This document shows positions 1 to 5,134 of a stretch of DNA of 5,134 nt, one piece after another. Source of the DNA: Endomicrobium sp. (GTDB taxonomy: Bacteria > Elusimicrobiota > Endomicrobiia > Endomicrobiales > Endomicrobiaceae); contig JAISDI010000271.1 in the NCBI GenBank assembly GCA_031264895.1, positions 1-5,134 on the forward strand, written 5' to 3'. Within the stretch, counting starts at the first letter, position 1. Each line of letters starts with the position of its first letter. Position numbers and translations under genes: made by a program. The notes under the pieces were generated by a model that saw only the letters and a list, made by a program, of their open reading frames with translations, searched no databases and was not told where the DNA came from.

Positions 1-24
1 TGCGCATACGGCAAATCCCCCGTC

Positions 25-41
25 CGGAGACATTGTCTCCG
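25..41. repeat. Short GC-rich perfect hairpin in intergenic DNA
   Basis: CGGAGAC (25-31) and GTCTCCG (35-41) form a perfect 7-bp stem around a 3-base loop. Just downstream, CCCCCTTT (46-53) pairs with AAAGTGGG (56-63) with one mismatch, so two small palindromes sit side by side. No T-run follows on either strand, so a simple intrinsic terminator is unlikely. It looks like part of a dispersed intergenic repeat. Its copy number cannot be judged from this window, because no second copy is present. Confidence 0.5.
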
Positions 42-73
42 TCCACCCCCTTTAAAAAGTGGGAATTACGGCG

Positions 74-126
74 AACAGCGAAACGGCAAAATGGATCCCC
101 GACAAAGACACTCGGGGATTGACGAC
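74..126 (-). repeat. Dispersed hairpin repeat, upstream copy (inverted relative to 4184-4235)
   Basis: Bases 74-102 match the reverse complement of 4207-4235 at 28 of 29 positions. The element holds a hairpin, ATCCCCGA (95-102) with TCGGGGAT (112-119) around a 9-base loop. It ends in GACGAC (121-126), as the other copy does. This copy has one extra T at 120 and a diverged loop. The two copies lie on opposite sides of the ABC operon in opposite orientations. The strand label only records orientation relative to the downstream copy. Confidence 0.85.
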
Positions 127-140
127 AAAGGAAAAAAGAT

Positions 141-208
141 GGTTTTTAGAAACCTCTAATGGAATATCTGGGTTAAACCGCCGATGTACTACGTGCGTAA
201 GCCCGTGG
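141..208. repeat. Cluster of small, partly decayed REP-like hairpins
   Basis: Three small palindromes follow one another. GGTTT (141-145) pairs with AAACC (150-154). An imperfect palindrome surrounds GGTTAAACC (171-179). A longer stem runs over 189-208, where CTACGTGC pairs with GCCCGTGG around a GTAA tetraloop, with one T/C mismatch and one G-T wobble. Two changes would restore a perfect 8-bp stem, which suggests a decayed repetitive extragenic palindrome. No other copy is in this window, so the repeat status is inferred from shape alone. Confidence 0.35.
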
Positions 209-300
209 AGTTTCACTTTGTCGTTTGCCATAAAAATTTCCCTTCTGTGAAGACTCACTCTTGTTTTATCAATACAAAATAATCAATTTTTGAAAGAAAC

Positions 301-329
301 TTTACAGTCGAAAATTAAAATTATATACT
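301..329 (+). promoter_or_regulatory. Predicted sigma70-type promoter of the ABC transporter operon
   Basis: A -35 box TTTACA (301-306, one mismatch to TTGACA) and a -10 box TATACT (324-329, one mismatch to TATAAT) are separated by exactly 17 bases in AT-rich DNA. Transcription would start near 336, giving a leader of about 78 bases before the ATG at 414. It is the best promoter I see upstream of the operon and points towards it. Confidence 0.65.
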
Positions 330-331
330 TG

Positions 332-353
332 ATTTTAGATTAAGCTAAAATAT
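332..353. promoter_or_regulatory. Inverted repeat over the predicted transcription start; candidate operator
   Basis: ATTTTAG (332-338) and CTAAAAT (345-351) form a perfect 7-bp inverted repeat with a 6-base spacer, directly over the predicted +1. A repressor bound here would block initiation. Bases 335-353 also agree at 14 of 19 positions with the DtxR/IdeR iron-box consensus as I remember it (TWAGGTTAGSCTAACCTWA). However, the centre of that match (344) is not the centre of the inverted repeat (341.5), and AT-rich DNA gives chance matches. A small hairpin in the 5' leader is an alternative reading. Confidence 0.35.
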
Positions 354-413
354 TTTGTAATCGTATTTTTCCGGTAAAAAAGCGTCAAATATATTATAAA
401 GAGGTAAAAATAT

Positions 414-2210
414 ATGGGAAATAAAAAAGCAGGATTTACCCGAAAAAAAGGGATGGCAAGGCTTTGGGAGCTTGCCGGACTTCAGAAAGGGTTGGTTATG
501 TTGTCTGTGGTTTTGTCAATAATAAGTATGATTTTATCTTTTGTTCCGTGTATTGCCGTATATTTTATCGTGAAAGAACTTATTGCGCATGCTGGAAATC
601 TTTCCGGAATTAATTCAAGCCTTGTAATTAAATACGGCTGGTTTGCTTTTGCCGGAGCGGCTTCTTCTTTTTTAATTTATTTTGCGGCTCTTATGTGTTC
701 GCATATTGCCGCGTTTAAAACGCTTTATAAAATTAAAATCGATTTTGTGCGTCATGTCGCGTCTTTGCCTATGGGGTTTCACAACTCTAATTCCACCGGT
801 AAAATGCGCAAAATAATAGATGAAAATATTGAAAAACTCGAAGGTTTTATAGCCCATCAGATACCGGATATTGCCGGTTCTTTTACGGCGCCGTTTATTG
901 TTTTCATTTTGCTTTTTGTCATAGATTGGAGGTTTGGGATTGCCTGCTTTATCCCGATAGTTTCGGCTTATTTGATACAAGGCGTCGCTTTTTCGGGAGA
1001 AAAAACAAAAGCGTTCATGAGCAAATATCAGGACGCAATGGAAGATATGAACGCTTCGTCGGTTGAATACGTCAGGGGAATTTCAGTGGTAAAAATTTTC
1101 GGACAGAGCGTTTTTTCTTTTAAAAAGTTTTATGAAAGCATAAAAATTTACACGAAATTTTGTCTAGGCTATTGCATTGAATTCAAAAATTATATGACCG
1201 CGTTTCTCGTGGTTATAAACAATGTGTATATTTTCATTATTCCCGCTGCAATATTTTTAGCGGGCGGCGCGGACGATTACGTTAAGTTTGTTCTCGGCGC
1301 GGTATTTTATTTGTTTTTTTCGGTTATGCTTCCGGCTTCTTTCGTGAAAATAATGTACGTATCAAATAAAGGGCTTCAAATTGCCGACGGCATAGAGCGT
1401 ATGGATAAAATATTTGCCGTTAAACCCCTTGCCGAAACTTCAAACCCGCTGACGTCCGAAAAAAATGACGTATCTTTTGAAAACGTAACTTTTTCTTATG
1501 ACGCCGAAAGCGGCGTTACGGCATTGTCAAACGTGAGTTTTACCGCCGAGCAAGGAAAAATTACCGCTCTTGTAGGGCCTTCCGGAAGCGGAAAAAGTAC
1601 CGTCGCCCATTTGATACCACGTTTTTTTGACATTTGTCAGGGAGAAATAAAAATCGGCGGTATCAATGTAAAAAATATGAGTACTGACTATCTTATGAGC
1701 AAGATAAGTTTTGTTTTTCAGGACGTTTTCCTTTTCAAACAGAGCGTTCTTGACAATATTCTTGCCGGAAACAAAAACGCGCGAAGAGAAGACGTAATAA
1801 ATGCGTCAAAAACTGCTCAATGCCATGATTTTATAGAAAAACTTCCAAACGGGTATGATACCGTCATCGGAGATAAAGGCATTCATCTTTCCGGCGGCGA
1901 AAGGCAGAGGATAGTCATTGCAAGAGCGGTTTTAAAAAATAGTCCCATAATTATACTTGACGAAGCAACCGCCTTTGCCGACCCTGATAATGAGCATAAA
2001 ATACAGCTTGCTTTTGAAAAATTAATAAAAGATAAAACCATAATAATAATCGCCCACAGACTTTCAACGGTAAGACATGCCGATAAAATCGTTGTTTTGG
2101 ACAAAGGAAAAATCGCCGGAGAAGGCATTCATGAATTTTTGCTTGAAAGCAATTCAAAGTACAAAACTATGTGGGATATACATACAAACGCTATGGGCTG
2201 GAGGCTGTAA
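414..2210 (+). CDS. ABC exporter-type half-transporter, membrane plus ATPase domains (first subunit)
   Basis: This 598-aa protein is a complete half-transporter that should sit in the inner membrane and use ATP hydrolysis to move a substrate. It probably pairs with the product of the next gene. Six hydrophobic segments lie at about 27-56, 75-97, 150-170, 173-192, 262-286 and 290-316. The ATPase domain starts near 352: A-loop Tyr362, Walker A GPSGSGKST 388-396, Q-loop Gln436, signature LSGGERQR 492-499, Walker B ending Asp516 with catalytic Glu517, and H-loop His548. The D-loop reads AFADP (520-524) instead of the usual SALD. Together with AHQ-PD (147-152) and the C-terminal GWRL, this recalls the IrtAB/YbtPQ-like branch, though no siderophore-interaction domain is fused. 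A lipid, peptide or drug exporter remains possible. The ATG follows AAAGAGG (398-404), and an in-frame TAA at 405 rules out any earlier start. Confidence 0.93.
   Translation: MGNKKAGFTRKKGMARLWELAGLQKGLVMLSVVLSIISMILSFVPCIAVYFIVKELIAHAGNLSGINSSLVIKYGWFAFAGAASSFLIYFAALMCSHIAAFKTLYKIKIDFVRHVASLPMGFHNSNSTGKMRKIIDENIEKLEGFIAHQIPDIAGSFTAPFIVFILLFVIDWRFGIACFIPIVSAYLIQGVAFSGEKTKAFMSKYQDAMEDMNASSVEYVRGISVVKIFGQSVFSFKKFYESIKIYTKFCLGYCIEFKNYMTAFLVVINNVYIFIIPAAIFLAGGADDYVKFVLGAVFYLFFSVMLPASFVKIMYVSNKGLQIADGIERMDKIFAVKPLAETSNPLTSEKNDVSFENVTFSYDAESGVTALSNVSFTAEQGKITALVGPSGSGKSTVAHLIPRFFDICQGEIKIGGINVKNMSTDYLMSKISFVFQDVFLFKQSVLDNILAGNKNARREDVINASKTAQCHDFIEKLPNGYDTVIGDKGIHLSGGERQRIVIARAVLKNSPIIILDEATAFADPDNEHKIQLAFEKLIKDKTIIIIAHRLSTVRHADKIVVLDKGKIAGEGIHEFLLESNSKYKTMWDIHTNAMGWRL
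2200..2204 (+). promoter_or_regulatory. Ribosome binding site that fixes the start of the second ABC gene
   Basis: GGAGG lies inside the last codons of the first ABC gene, five bases before the ATG at 2210. This favours 2210 over the in-frame GTG at 2171, which has no comparable site. It also fits translational coupling through the TAATG overlap. Confidence 0.8.
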
Positions 2211-3949
2211 TGGTCAAGAAACTTTTTCATCTTTCCGATAAAGGAAGTTCGGACTTAAAGAAATCAGTTCTTTCGTGCGTGATCACGGATTTTGCGTTGA
2301 TATTTCCGGTTATGATAATAATACGGATCATATCCGAACTTTTAAAGCCTTTTACCGCAGGCGTTAGCGCGGATATGTCAAATTTATGGCTGCTTGTTTT
2401 GGCTGCGGCAGCCGCGGCAGCGGTTTATTGGTTTGCCTGCTCTTACGAATATGAAATAACTTACGGAACGGCTTACAGAGAATCGGAAAAAACAAGAATT
2501 GAAGTGGCGGAACATATGAGAAAACTTCCGCTAAGTTTTTTTAACCGTAAAGATTTATCCGAGCTTACGACAAATATTATGGCGGATTGTACAAGCATAG
2601 AACATGCAATGAGCCACGTAGTTCCTTTTCTCATAGGACATTGCATTTCTATAACGCTTGTATGTTTAATGATTGCTTTTTATGACTGGCGCATGGCTTT
2701 GGCGGTTTATTGCGCTTTGCCGTTGTCCGCTATTATTATTTGCGCCGCTTCTGCTATACAAACAAAATACGGCGGGAGCCTTGTGCAAGCCAAACTGGAC
2801 GTTTCCGATAAAATGCAGGAGTACCTTGAAGGCATAAAAGTTATTAAAGCTTTCCGTCTTGAAGGAGAAAATTTTGAATCTTTAAATAAAGCCTTAAAAA
2901 AGCTTATGCGCACTTCAATGTTTTTTGAAGCTTTGGTCGGTTCGTTTATCGCCGCTGCCGTTATCGTTATGCAGACGGGAATAGGCATTGTCGTTTTTGC
3001 CGGAGTTCATTTTATTACGGGCGCGACATTAGGGATTATTCCGTTTTTAATTTTTTTGCTCATAACGCTGAGAATTTATTCCCCTTTAATTGTCGTAATG
3101 GAACTTTTTGCAGAGTTCAGATATATAAATATAGCGACTAAACGCATGCAGTCGCTGCGGGAAGAACCGCTTATGGACGGCGACGGCGAAACCGTTTTAA
3201 AAGACGGAAATATAGAATTTAGTAATGTTACTTTTAAATATAATGAAGAAAACGTTCTCAAAAATGTAAGTTTTTCCGTTAAACAGGGACAAATTACGGC
3301 TTTTGCAGGGCCTTCCGGAAGCGGAAAAAGCACTATTTTCAGGCTGCTTCCAAGATTTTGGGACATTGACTCCGGCAAAATAACCGTAAGCGGCAAGAAT
3401 ATAAAAGAGATTGAACCCGAAAGGCTTATGTCTTATATGTCTTTTGTTTTTCAGGACGTGGTTCTTTTCAACGATACGGTTTACAATAACATAAAAATTG
3501 GAAAAATGAACGCTTCCAAAGAAGAAATCATAAACGCGGCAAAAATGGCCGGCTGCGACGATTTCATAAAAGATATGCCTGACGGTTACGAGACAATGCT
3601 CGGAGAAAACGGCTGCACTGTTTCCGGCGGCGAAAGACAGAGAATTTCCATAGCCCGAGCCATTTTAAAAAATGCGCCTATAGTACTGCTTGACGAAGCG
3701 ACCGCTTCTTTAGATTCCGAAAATGAACTAAAAATCCAGCAAGCCATATCCGCTCTTGTAAAAGGCCGCACAGTTTTAGTAATCGCGCACAGGCTTAAAA
3801 CCATAGCCGGCGCCGATAAAATTATAGTTTTAAATAACGGCGAAATTGTCGAAGAAGGCACAAGCGAAGAGTTGATTTCAAAAAAAGGTTTGTATGCGCA
3901 TCTTTACAATATACAGCAGCTAAGCCTCGGCTGGAGCGTTAAGAAATAA
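2210..3949 (+). CDS. ABC exporter-type half-transporter, membrane plus ATPase domains (second subunit)
   Basis: This 579-aa protein is the likely heterodimer partner of the preceding gene product, whose stop codon overlaps its ATG by one base. Hydrophobic segments lie at about 19-46, 58-77, 134-158, 159-182, 241-266 and 271-297. The ATPase domain begins near 334: A-loop Tyr344, Walker A GPSGSGKST 367-375, Q-loop Gln415, signature VSGGERQR 471-478, Walker B ending Asp495 with catalytic Glu496, a canonical D-loop ASLD (499-502), and H-loop His527. All core catalytic residues are present, so neither ATP site is obviously degenerate. Like its partner it ends in a short tail with GW (574-575). The start at 2210 is chosen because of GGAGG at 2200-2204; the in-frame GTG at 2171 would add 13 residues read from the partner's coding sequence. 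The substrate is unknown. The IrtB/YbtQ-like assignment rests on motif resemblance and gene pairing only. Confidence 0.93.
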   Translation: MVKKLFHLSDKGSSDLKKSVLSCVITDFALIFPVMIIIRIISELLKPFTAGVSADMSNLWLLVLAAAAAAAVYWFACSYEYEITYGTAYRESEKTRIEVAEHMRKLPLSFFNRKDLSELTTNIMADCTSIEHAMSHVVPFLIGHCISITLVCLMIAFYDWRMALAVYCALPLSAIIICAASAIQTKYGGSLVQAKLDVSDKMQEYLEGIKVIKAFRLEGENFESLNKALKKLMRTSMFFEALVGSFIAAAVIVMQTGIGIVVFAGVHFITGATLGIIPFLIFLLITLRIYSPLIVVMELFAEFRYINIATKRMQSLREEPLMDGDGETVLKDGNIEFSNVTFKYNEENVLKNVSFSVKQGQITAFAGPSGSGKSTIFRLLPRFWDIDSGKITVSGKNIKEIEPERLMSYMSFVFQDVVLFNDTVYNNIKIGKMNASKEEIINAAKMAGCDDFIKDMPDGYETMLGENGCTVSGGERQRISIARAILKNAPIVLLDEATASLDSENELKIQQAISALVKGRTVLVIAHRLKTIAGADKIIVLNNGEIVEEGTSEELISKKGLYAHLYNIQQLSLGWSVKK

Positions 3950-4000
3950 CAATAATCCGCTATCTCTAAAAACCCTAAAAAAGTTAAAATTAAAATGTTC

Positions 4001-4020
4001 GTCATCAACCCGCTGAGTTT
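4001..4020 (+). repeat. Direct repeat beginning GTCATCAACC, copy 1 of 3
   Basis: GTCATCAACC followed by CGCTGAGTTT. Closely similar stretches recur at 4240-4260 and 4363-4382. Copies 1 and 3 match at 18 of 20 bases. It begins 51 bases after the transporter stop codon and opens the repeat mosaic. Confidence 0.7.
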
Positions 4021-4035
4021 TCTGGCATCCATGCC

Positions 4036-4066
4036 GTCATTGCGAACTTATAAAATTCTGTAATCC
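4036..4066. repeat. Possible degenerate GTCATTGCGA...AATCC repeat
   Basis: GTCATTGCGAAC (4036-4047) and TAATCC (4061-4066) resemble the two ends of a dispersed bacterial repeat that I recall as GTCATTGCGA...GCAATCC. The middle has lost any clear pairing. There is only one copy in the window, so this is a resemblance and not a demonstrated repeat. Confidence 0.25.
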
Positions 4067-4077
4067 TCTGCTGCCTG

Positions 4078-4100
4078 CCCCGTGAGGTCGTAACACGGGG
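4078..4100. repeat. Perfect 7-bp hairpin CCCCGTG/CACGGGG
   Basis: CCCCGTG (4078-4084) and CACGGGG (4094-4100) pair perfectly around a 9-base loop, and GAATC follows. The plan of a CCC-rich stem with a nine-base loop is the same as in the hairpins at 4190-4214 and 4278-4302, although the stem sequence differs. No T-run follows, so it is not a typical intrinsic terminator. Confidence 0.6.
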
Positions 4101-4102
4101 GA

Positions 4103-4120
4103 ATCTGCTGTTGCAGTTGT
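4103..4120 (+). repeat. Direct repeat ATCTGCYGTTGCAGTT, copy 1 of 2
   Basis: This 18-base stretch matches 4391-4408 at 16 of 18 positions. The two copies frame most of the hairpin cluster, which suggests that larger units were duplicated and then interrupted. Confidence 0.6.
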
Positions 4121-4146
4121 CGTTATATTATGCCGCCTGCAAAGGC

Positions 4147-4178
4147 CAGACCCTGAAACGAGTTCAGGGTGACAGACA
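4147..4178 (+). repeat. 32-bp hairpin repeat, copy 1 of 2
   Basis: This is identical over 32 bases to 4320-4351. It contains a perfect 8-bp stem, ACCCTGAA (4150-4157) with TTCAGGGT (4163-4170), around the loop ACGAG, followed by GACAGACA. Perfect identity between copies 173 bases apart points to recent duplication, or to conversion between copies of a dispersed repeat. Confidence 0.9.
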
Positions 4179-4183
4179 AATGC

Positions 4184-4235
4184 GTCGTCATCCCCGAATG
4201 TTTTAATCGGGGATCCATTTTGCCTTTTCGCTGTT
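4184..4235 (+). repeat. Dispersed hairpin repeat, downstream copy (inverted relative to 74-126)
   Basis: ATCCCCGA (4190-4197) and TCGGGGAT (4207-4214) form a perfect 8-bp stem with a 9-base loop. The adjoining bases to 4235 complete a 29-base block (4207-4235) that matches the reverse complement of 74-102 with one mismatch. GTCGTC at 4184 corresponds to GACGAC at 121-126 in the upstream copy. Confidence 0.85.
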
Positions 4236-4239
4236 TGTC

Positions 4240-4260
4240 GTCATCAACCTACTTGAATTT
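4240..4260 (+). repeat. Direct repeat beginning GTCATCAACC, copy 2 of 3
   Basis: GTCATCAACC is followed by TACTTGAATTT, which has one extra T relative to copy 3 at 4363. It abuts the hairpin repeat at 4184-4235, so the two families may belong to one compound element. Confidence 0.65.
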
Positions 4261-4277
4261 TTACATATTTAACGTGG

Positions 4278-4302
4278 ATTCCCTGTAACAGATTCAGGGA
4301 AT
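4278..4302. repeat. Hairpin repeat ATTCCCTG/CAGGGAAT
   Basis: ATTCCCTG (4278-4285) and CAGGGAAT (4295-4302) form a perfect 8-bp stem with a 9-base loop. The context, TGG before and GACAAAC after, parallels TGGATCCCC...GGGGATGACGAC in the inverted pair, so this may be a related family with a different stem. The outer ATTCCC...GGGAAT also recalls the neisserial dRS3 pattern, but the spacing differs. Confidence 0.7.
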
Positions 4303-4319
4303 GACAAACTACAAAACTA

Positions 4320-4351
4320 CAGACCCTGAAACGAGTTCAGGGTGACAGACA
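4320..4351 (+). repeat. 32-bp hairpin repeat, copy 2 of 2
   Basis: This is identical to 4147-4178, with stem ACCCTGAA (4323-4330) and TTCAGGGT (4336-4343). It is followed almost at once by the third GTCATCAACC copy, whereas copy 1 is followed by the inverted-pair hairpin. The order of modules therefore differs between the two places. Confidence 0.9.
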
Positions 4352-4362
4352 GTGGCATCGTC

Positions 4363-4382
4363 GTCATCAACCCACTGAATTT
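4363..4382 (+). repeat. Direct repeat beginning GTCATCAACC, copy 3 of 3
   Basis: GTCATCAACCCACTGAATTT differs from copy 1 (4001-4020) at two of 20 positions. It is the last module before the region upstream of aroC. Confidence 0.7.
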
Positions 4383-4390
4383 ATTTCAGT

Positions 4391-4408
4391 ATCTGCCGTT
4401 GCAGTTTT
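4391..4408 (+). repeat. Direct repeat ATCTGCYGTTGCAGTT, copy 2 of 2
   Basis: Matches 4103-4120 at 16 of 18 positions. It lies about 50 bases before the aroC promoter and marks the right edge of the recognisable repeat mosaic. Confidence 0.6.
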
Positions 4409-4458
4409 AGTTTGCCGTGCGCAAGCACCTCTTGAAGTCTGCTTTTTTTATTTATAAT

Positions 4459-4487
4459 TTGAAACTGTTTTATATATTAAATATAAT
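4459..4487 (+). promoter_or_regulatory. Predicted sigma70-type promoter of aroC
   Basis: TTGAAA (4459-4464, one mismatch to consensus) and a perfect TATAAT (4482-4487) are 17 bases apart. Transcription would begin near 4494, leaving a leader of about 29 bases. This indicates that aroC is transcribed independently of the transporter operon, with the repeat mosaic between the two units. Confidence 0.75.
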
Positions 4488-4512
4488 ATGTGAATTAAAA
4501 ATGGGAAGTATG

Positions 4513-4517
4513 AGAGG
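4513..4517 (+). promoter_or_regulatory. Ribosome binding site of aroC
   Basis: AGAGG lies five bases before the ATG at 4523 and only two bases before the ATG at 4520. The spacing favours 4523 as the start of translation. An in-frame TGA at 4511-4513 excludes any earlier start. Confidence 0.7.
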
Positions 4518-4522
4518 CAATG

Positions 4523-5134
4523 ATGAGTATCAGATTTGTTACGGCAGGCGAATCGCACGGGAAAGGCGTTTTGGTTATTTTGGAAGGCATTCCCGCGGGA
4601 TTGAATATTAATTCCGAAGATATAGACGTGGATCTCGCAAGAAGGCAGAAAGGGTATGGGCGCGGACAGAGAATGAAAATAGAAACGGATACGGTTGAAA
4701 TTATTTCCGGTTTGAGACATGCAAGATCGCTTGGCTCGCCGATTGCTTTGTATGTTGAAAATAAAGATTGGGAAAACTGGAAGGGGGTTATGTCTCCGGT
4801 TTCGGTTGATTTAGACGGAAAAATACTTTTAAAACCGCGTCCCGGTCATGCGGATCTTGCGGGGCTTATGAAATACGGAGTCGGCGATTTCCGCGACATT
4901 TTAGAAAGAGCTTCAGCAAGAGAAACCGCCGCAAGAGTTGCGGCAGGAGCCGTGTGTAAAGAACTTTTGAAAGTTTTTGACATAAATATTTCATCTTACA
5001 CTTTGCAAATCGGAAAAGTTAAGGCAAATATGAGCGCCATCCCGAAAGAACAGATTTGGCATAATACGGAAATGTCTTATGTAAGATGTCCGGACGCCGA
5101 GGCAAGCAAAAAAATAATAAAGCTTATCAAAAGC
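4523..5134 (+). CDS. aroC: Chorismate synthase, N-terminal 204 residues (runs off the window)
   Basis: Chorismate synthase converts 5-enolpyruvylshikimate-3-phosphate to chorismate. This is the last step of the shikimate pathway, takes place in the cytosol and needs reduced FMN. The sequence shows the first family signature at GESHG (9-13) running to EGIP, the block RRQKGYGRGQRM (residues 40-51), RPGHAD with a conserved His at 109, and the second signature ERASARET (128-135) continuing to AAGAV (140-144). Family members are usually about 350-390 aa, so somewhat more than half is present. The reading frame is open to the last base, and no frameshift or stop is seen. The RRQKGYGRG form resembles the Bacillus-type enzymes more than that of E. 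coli. ATG 4523 is preferred over ATG 4520 because of RBS spacing; the choice changes only one residue. Its own promoter lies at 4459-4487. Confidence 0.97.
   Translation, partial: MSIRFVTAGESHGKGVLVILEGIPAGLNINSEDIDVDLARRQKGYGRGQRMKIETDTVEIISGLRHARSLGSPIALYVENKDWENWKGVMSPVSVDLDGKILLKPRPGHADLAGLMKYGVGDFRDILERASARETAARVAAGAVCKELLKVFDINISSYTLQIGKVKANMSAIPKEQIWHNTEMSYVRCPDAEASKKIIKLIKS

Noticed and set aside
59..250. Plus-strand 63-codon ORF in the leader region
   Set aside because: The frame crosses the same hairpin repeats, starts at a GTG without a good ribosome site and shows no recognisable protein features.
52..258. Minus-strand ORF of 59-68 codons as a real gene
   Set aside because: It has a passable SD-like site (AAGGG) and an ATG at 231, but it is built across REP-like hairpins and the 74-126 repeat, and I recognise no family. 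Recorded only as a finding.
2171..2209. Earlier GTG start for the second ABC gene
   Set aside because: It would add 13 residues read through the end of the first gene. GGAGG is placed correctly for ATG 2210, and the added residues do not look like an exporter N-terminus.
672..3861. Several minus-strand ORFs within the ABC genes
   Set aside because: They are antisense shadows of the two transporter genes, concentrated over conserved ATPase motifs, with no independent evidence.
4001..4408. CRISPR array
   Set aside because: Repeats are of several unrelated kinds, unevenly spaced, and lack uniform spacers. No cas gene is present.
4423..4449. Possible intrinsic terminator (AAGCA...TGCTT followed by seven T)
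   Set aside because: The stem is only five A/T-containing pairs with a 12-base interior. It sits close to the aroC promoter and nearly 500 bases after the transporter stop. Too weak to call. No convincing terminator was seen just after 3949 either.
4417..4611. Plus-strand 64-codon ORF overlapping the aroC start
   Set aside because: It lies in a different frame from the clear aroC coding sequence, covers the aroC promoter and has no family resemblance.
4448..4720. Minus-strand ORF opposite the start of aroC
   Set aside because: It is a shadow of aroC. The plus-strand frame carries unmistakable chorismate synthase signatures.

Overview
The window looks like an AT-leaning bacterial chromosome segment. 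It holds two complete, co-directional half-size ABC exporter genes, a repeat-rich spacer, and the first 204 codons of chorismate synthase (aroC). All three genes are on the + strand. The AT-rich promoters, the codon choice and the many short hairpin repeats between genes remind me of host-associated lineages such as Elusimicrobia/Endomicrobium. That placement is an impression, not a result; the sequence itself only supports a bacterium.

Region by region: 1-260 has no convincing gene and holds three kinds of small hairpin or palindromic repeat. 261-413 is an AT-rich promoter and leader, with a good sigma70-type promoter (TTTACA-17-TATACT). An inverted repeat there overlaps the predicted transcription start. 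414-2210 and 2210-3949 are the transporter genes. They share one base (TAATG), so they are translationally coupled and presumably form one operon. 3950-4458 is non-coding and is a mosaic of at least five short repeat families, most of them hairpins. 4459-4522 carries a second strong promoter (TTGAAA-17-TATAAT) and a leader. 4523 to the end is aroC, which runs off the window.

The two ABC proteins (598 and 579 aa) each have a six-helix membrane domain followed by an ATPase domain with all core motifs. They most likely assemble as a heterodimer of the exporter fold. Details of the first protein (the AHQ-PD stretch, a D-loop reading AFADP, and a GW close to the C-terminus) resemble the IrtAB/YbtPQ-like branch. 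Some members of that branch import iron-siderophores despite an exporter fold. The substrate cannot be read from the sequence. aroC has its own promoter and no visible functional link to the transporter.

I see no clearly novel system. The points most worth a second look are the near-identical repeat copies in opposite orientation on either side of the transporter operon, the dense hairpin mosaic, the possible operator at the operon promoter, and the D-loop asymmetry between the two ATPases.
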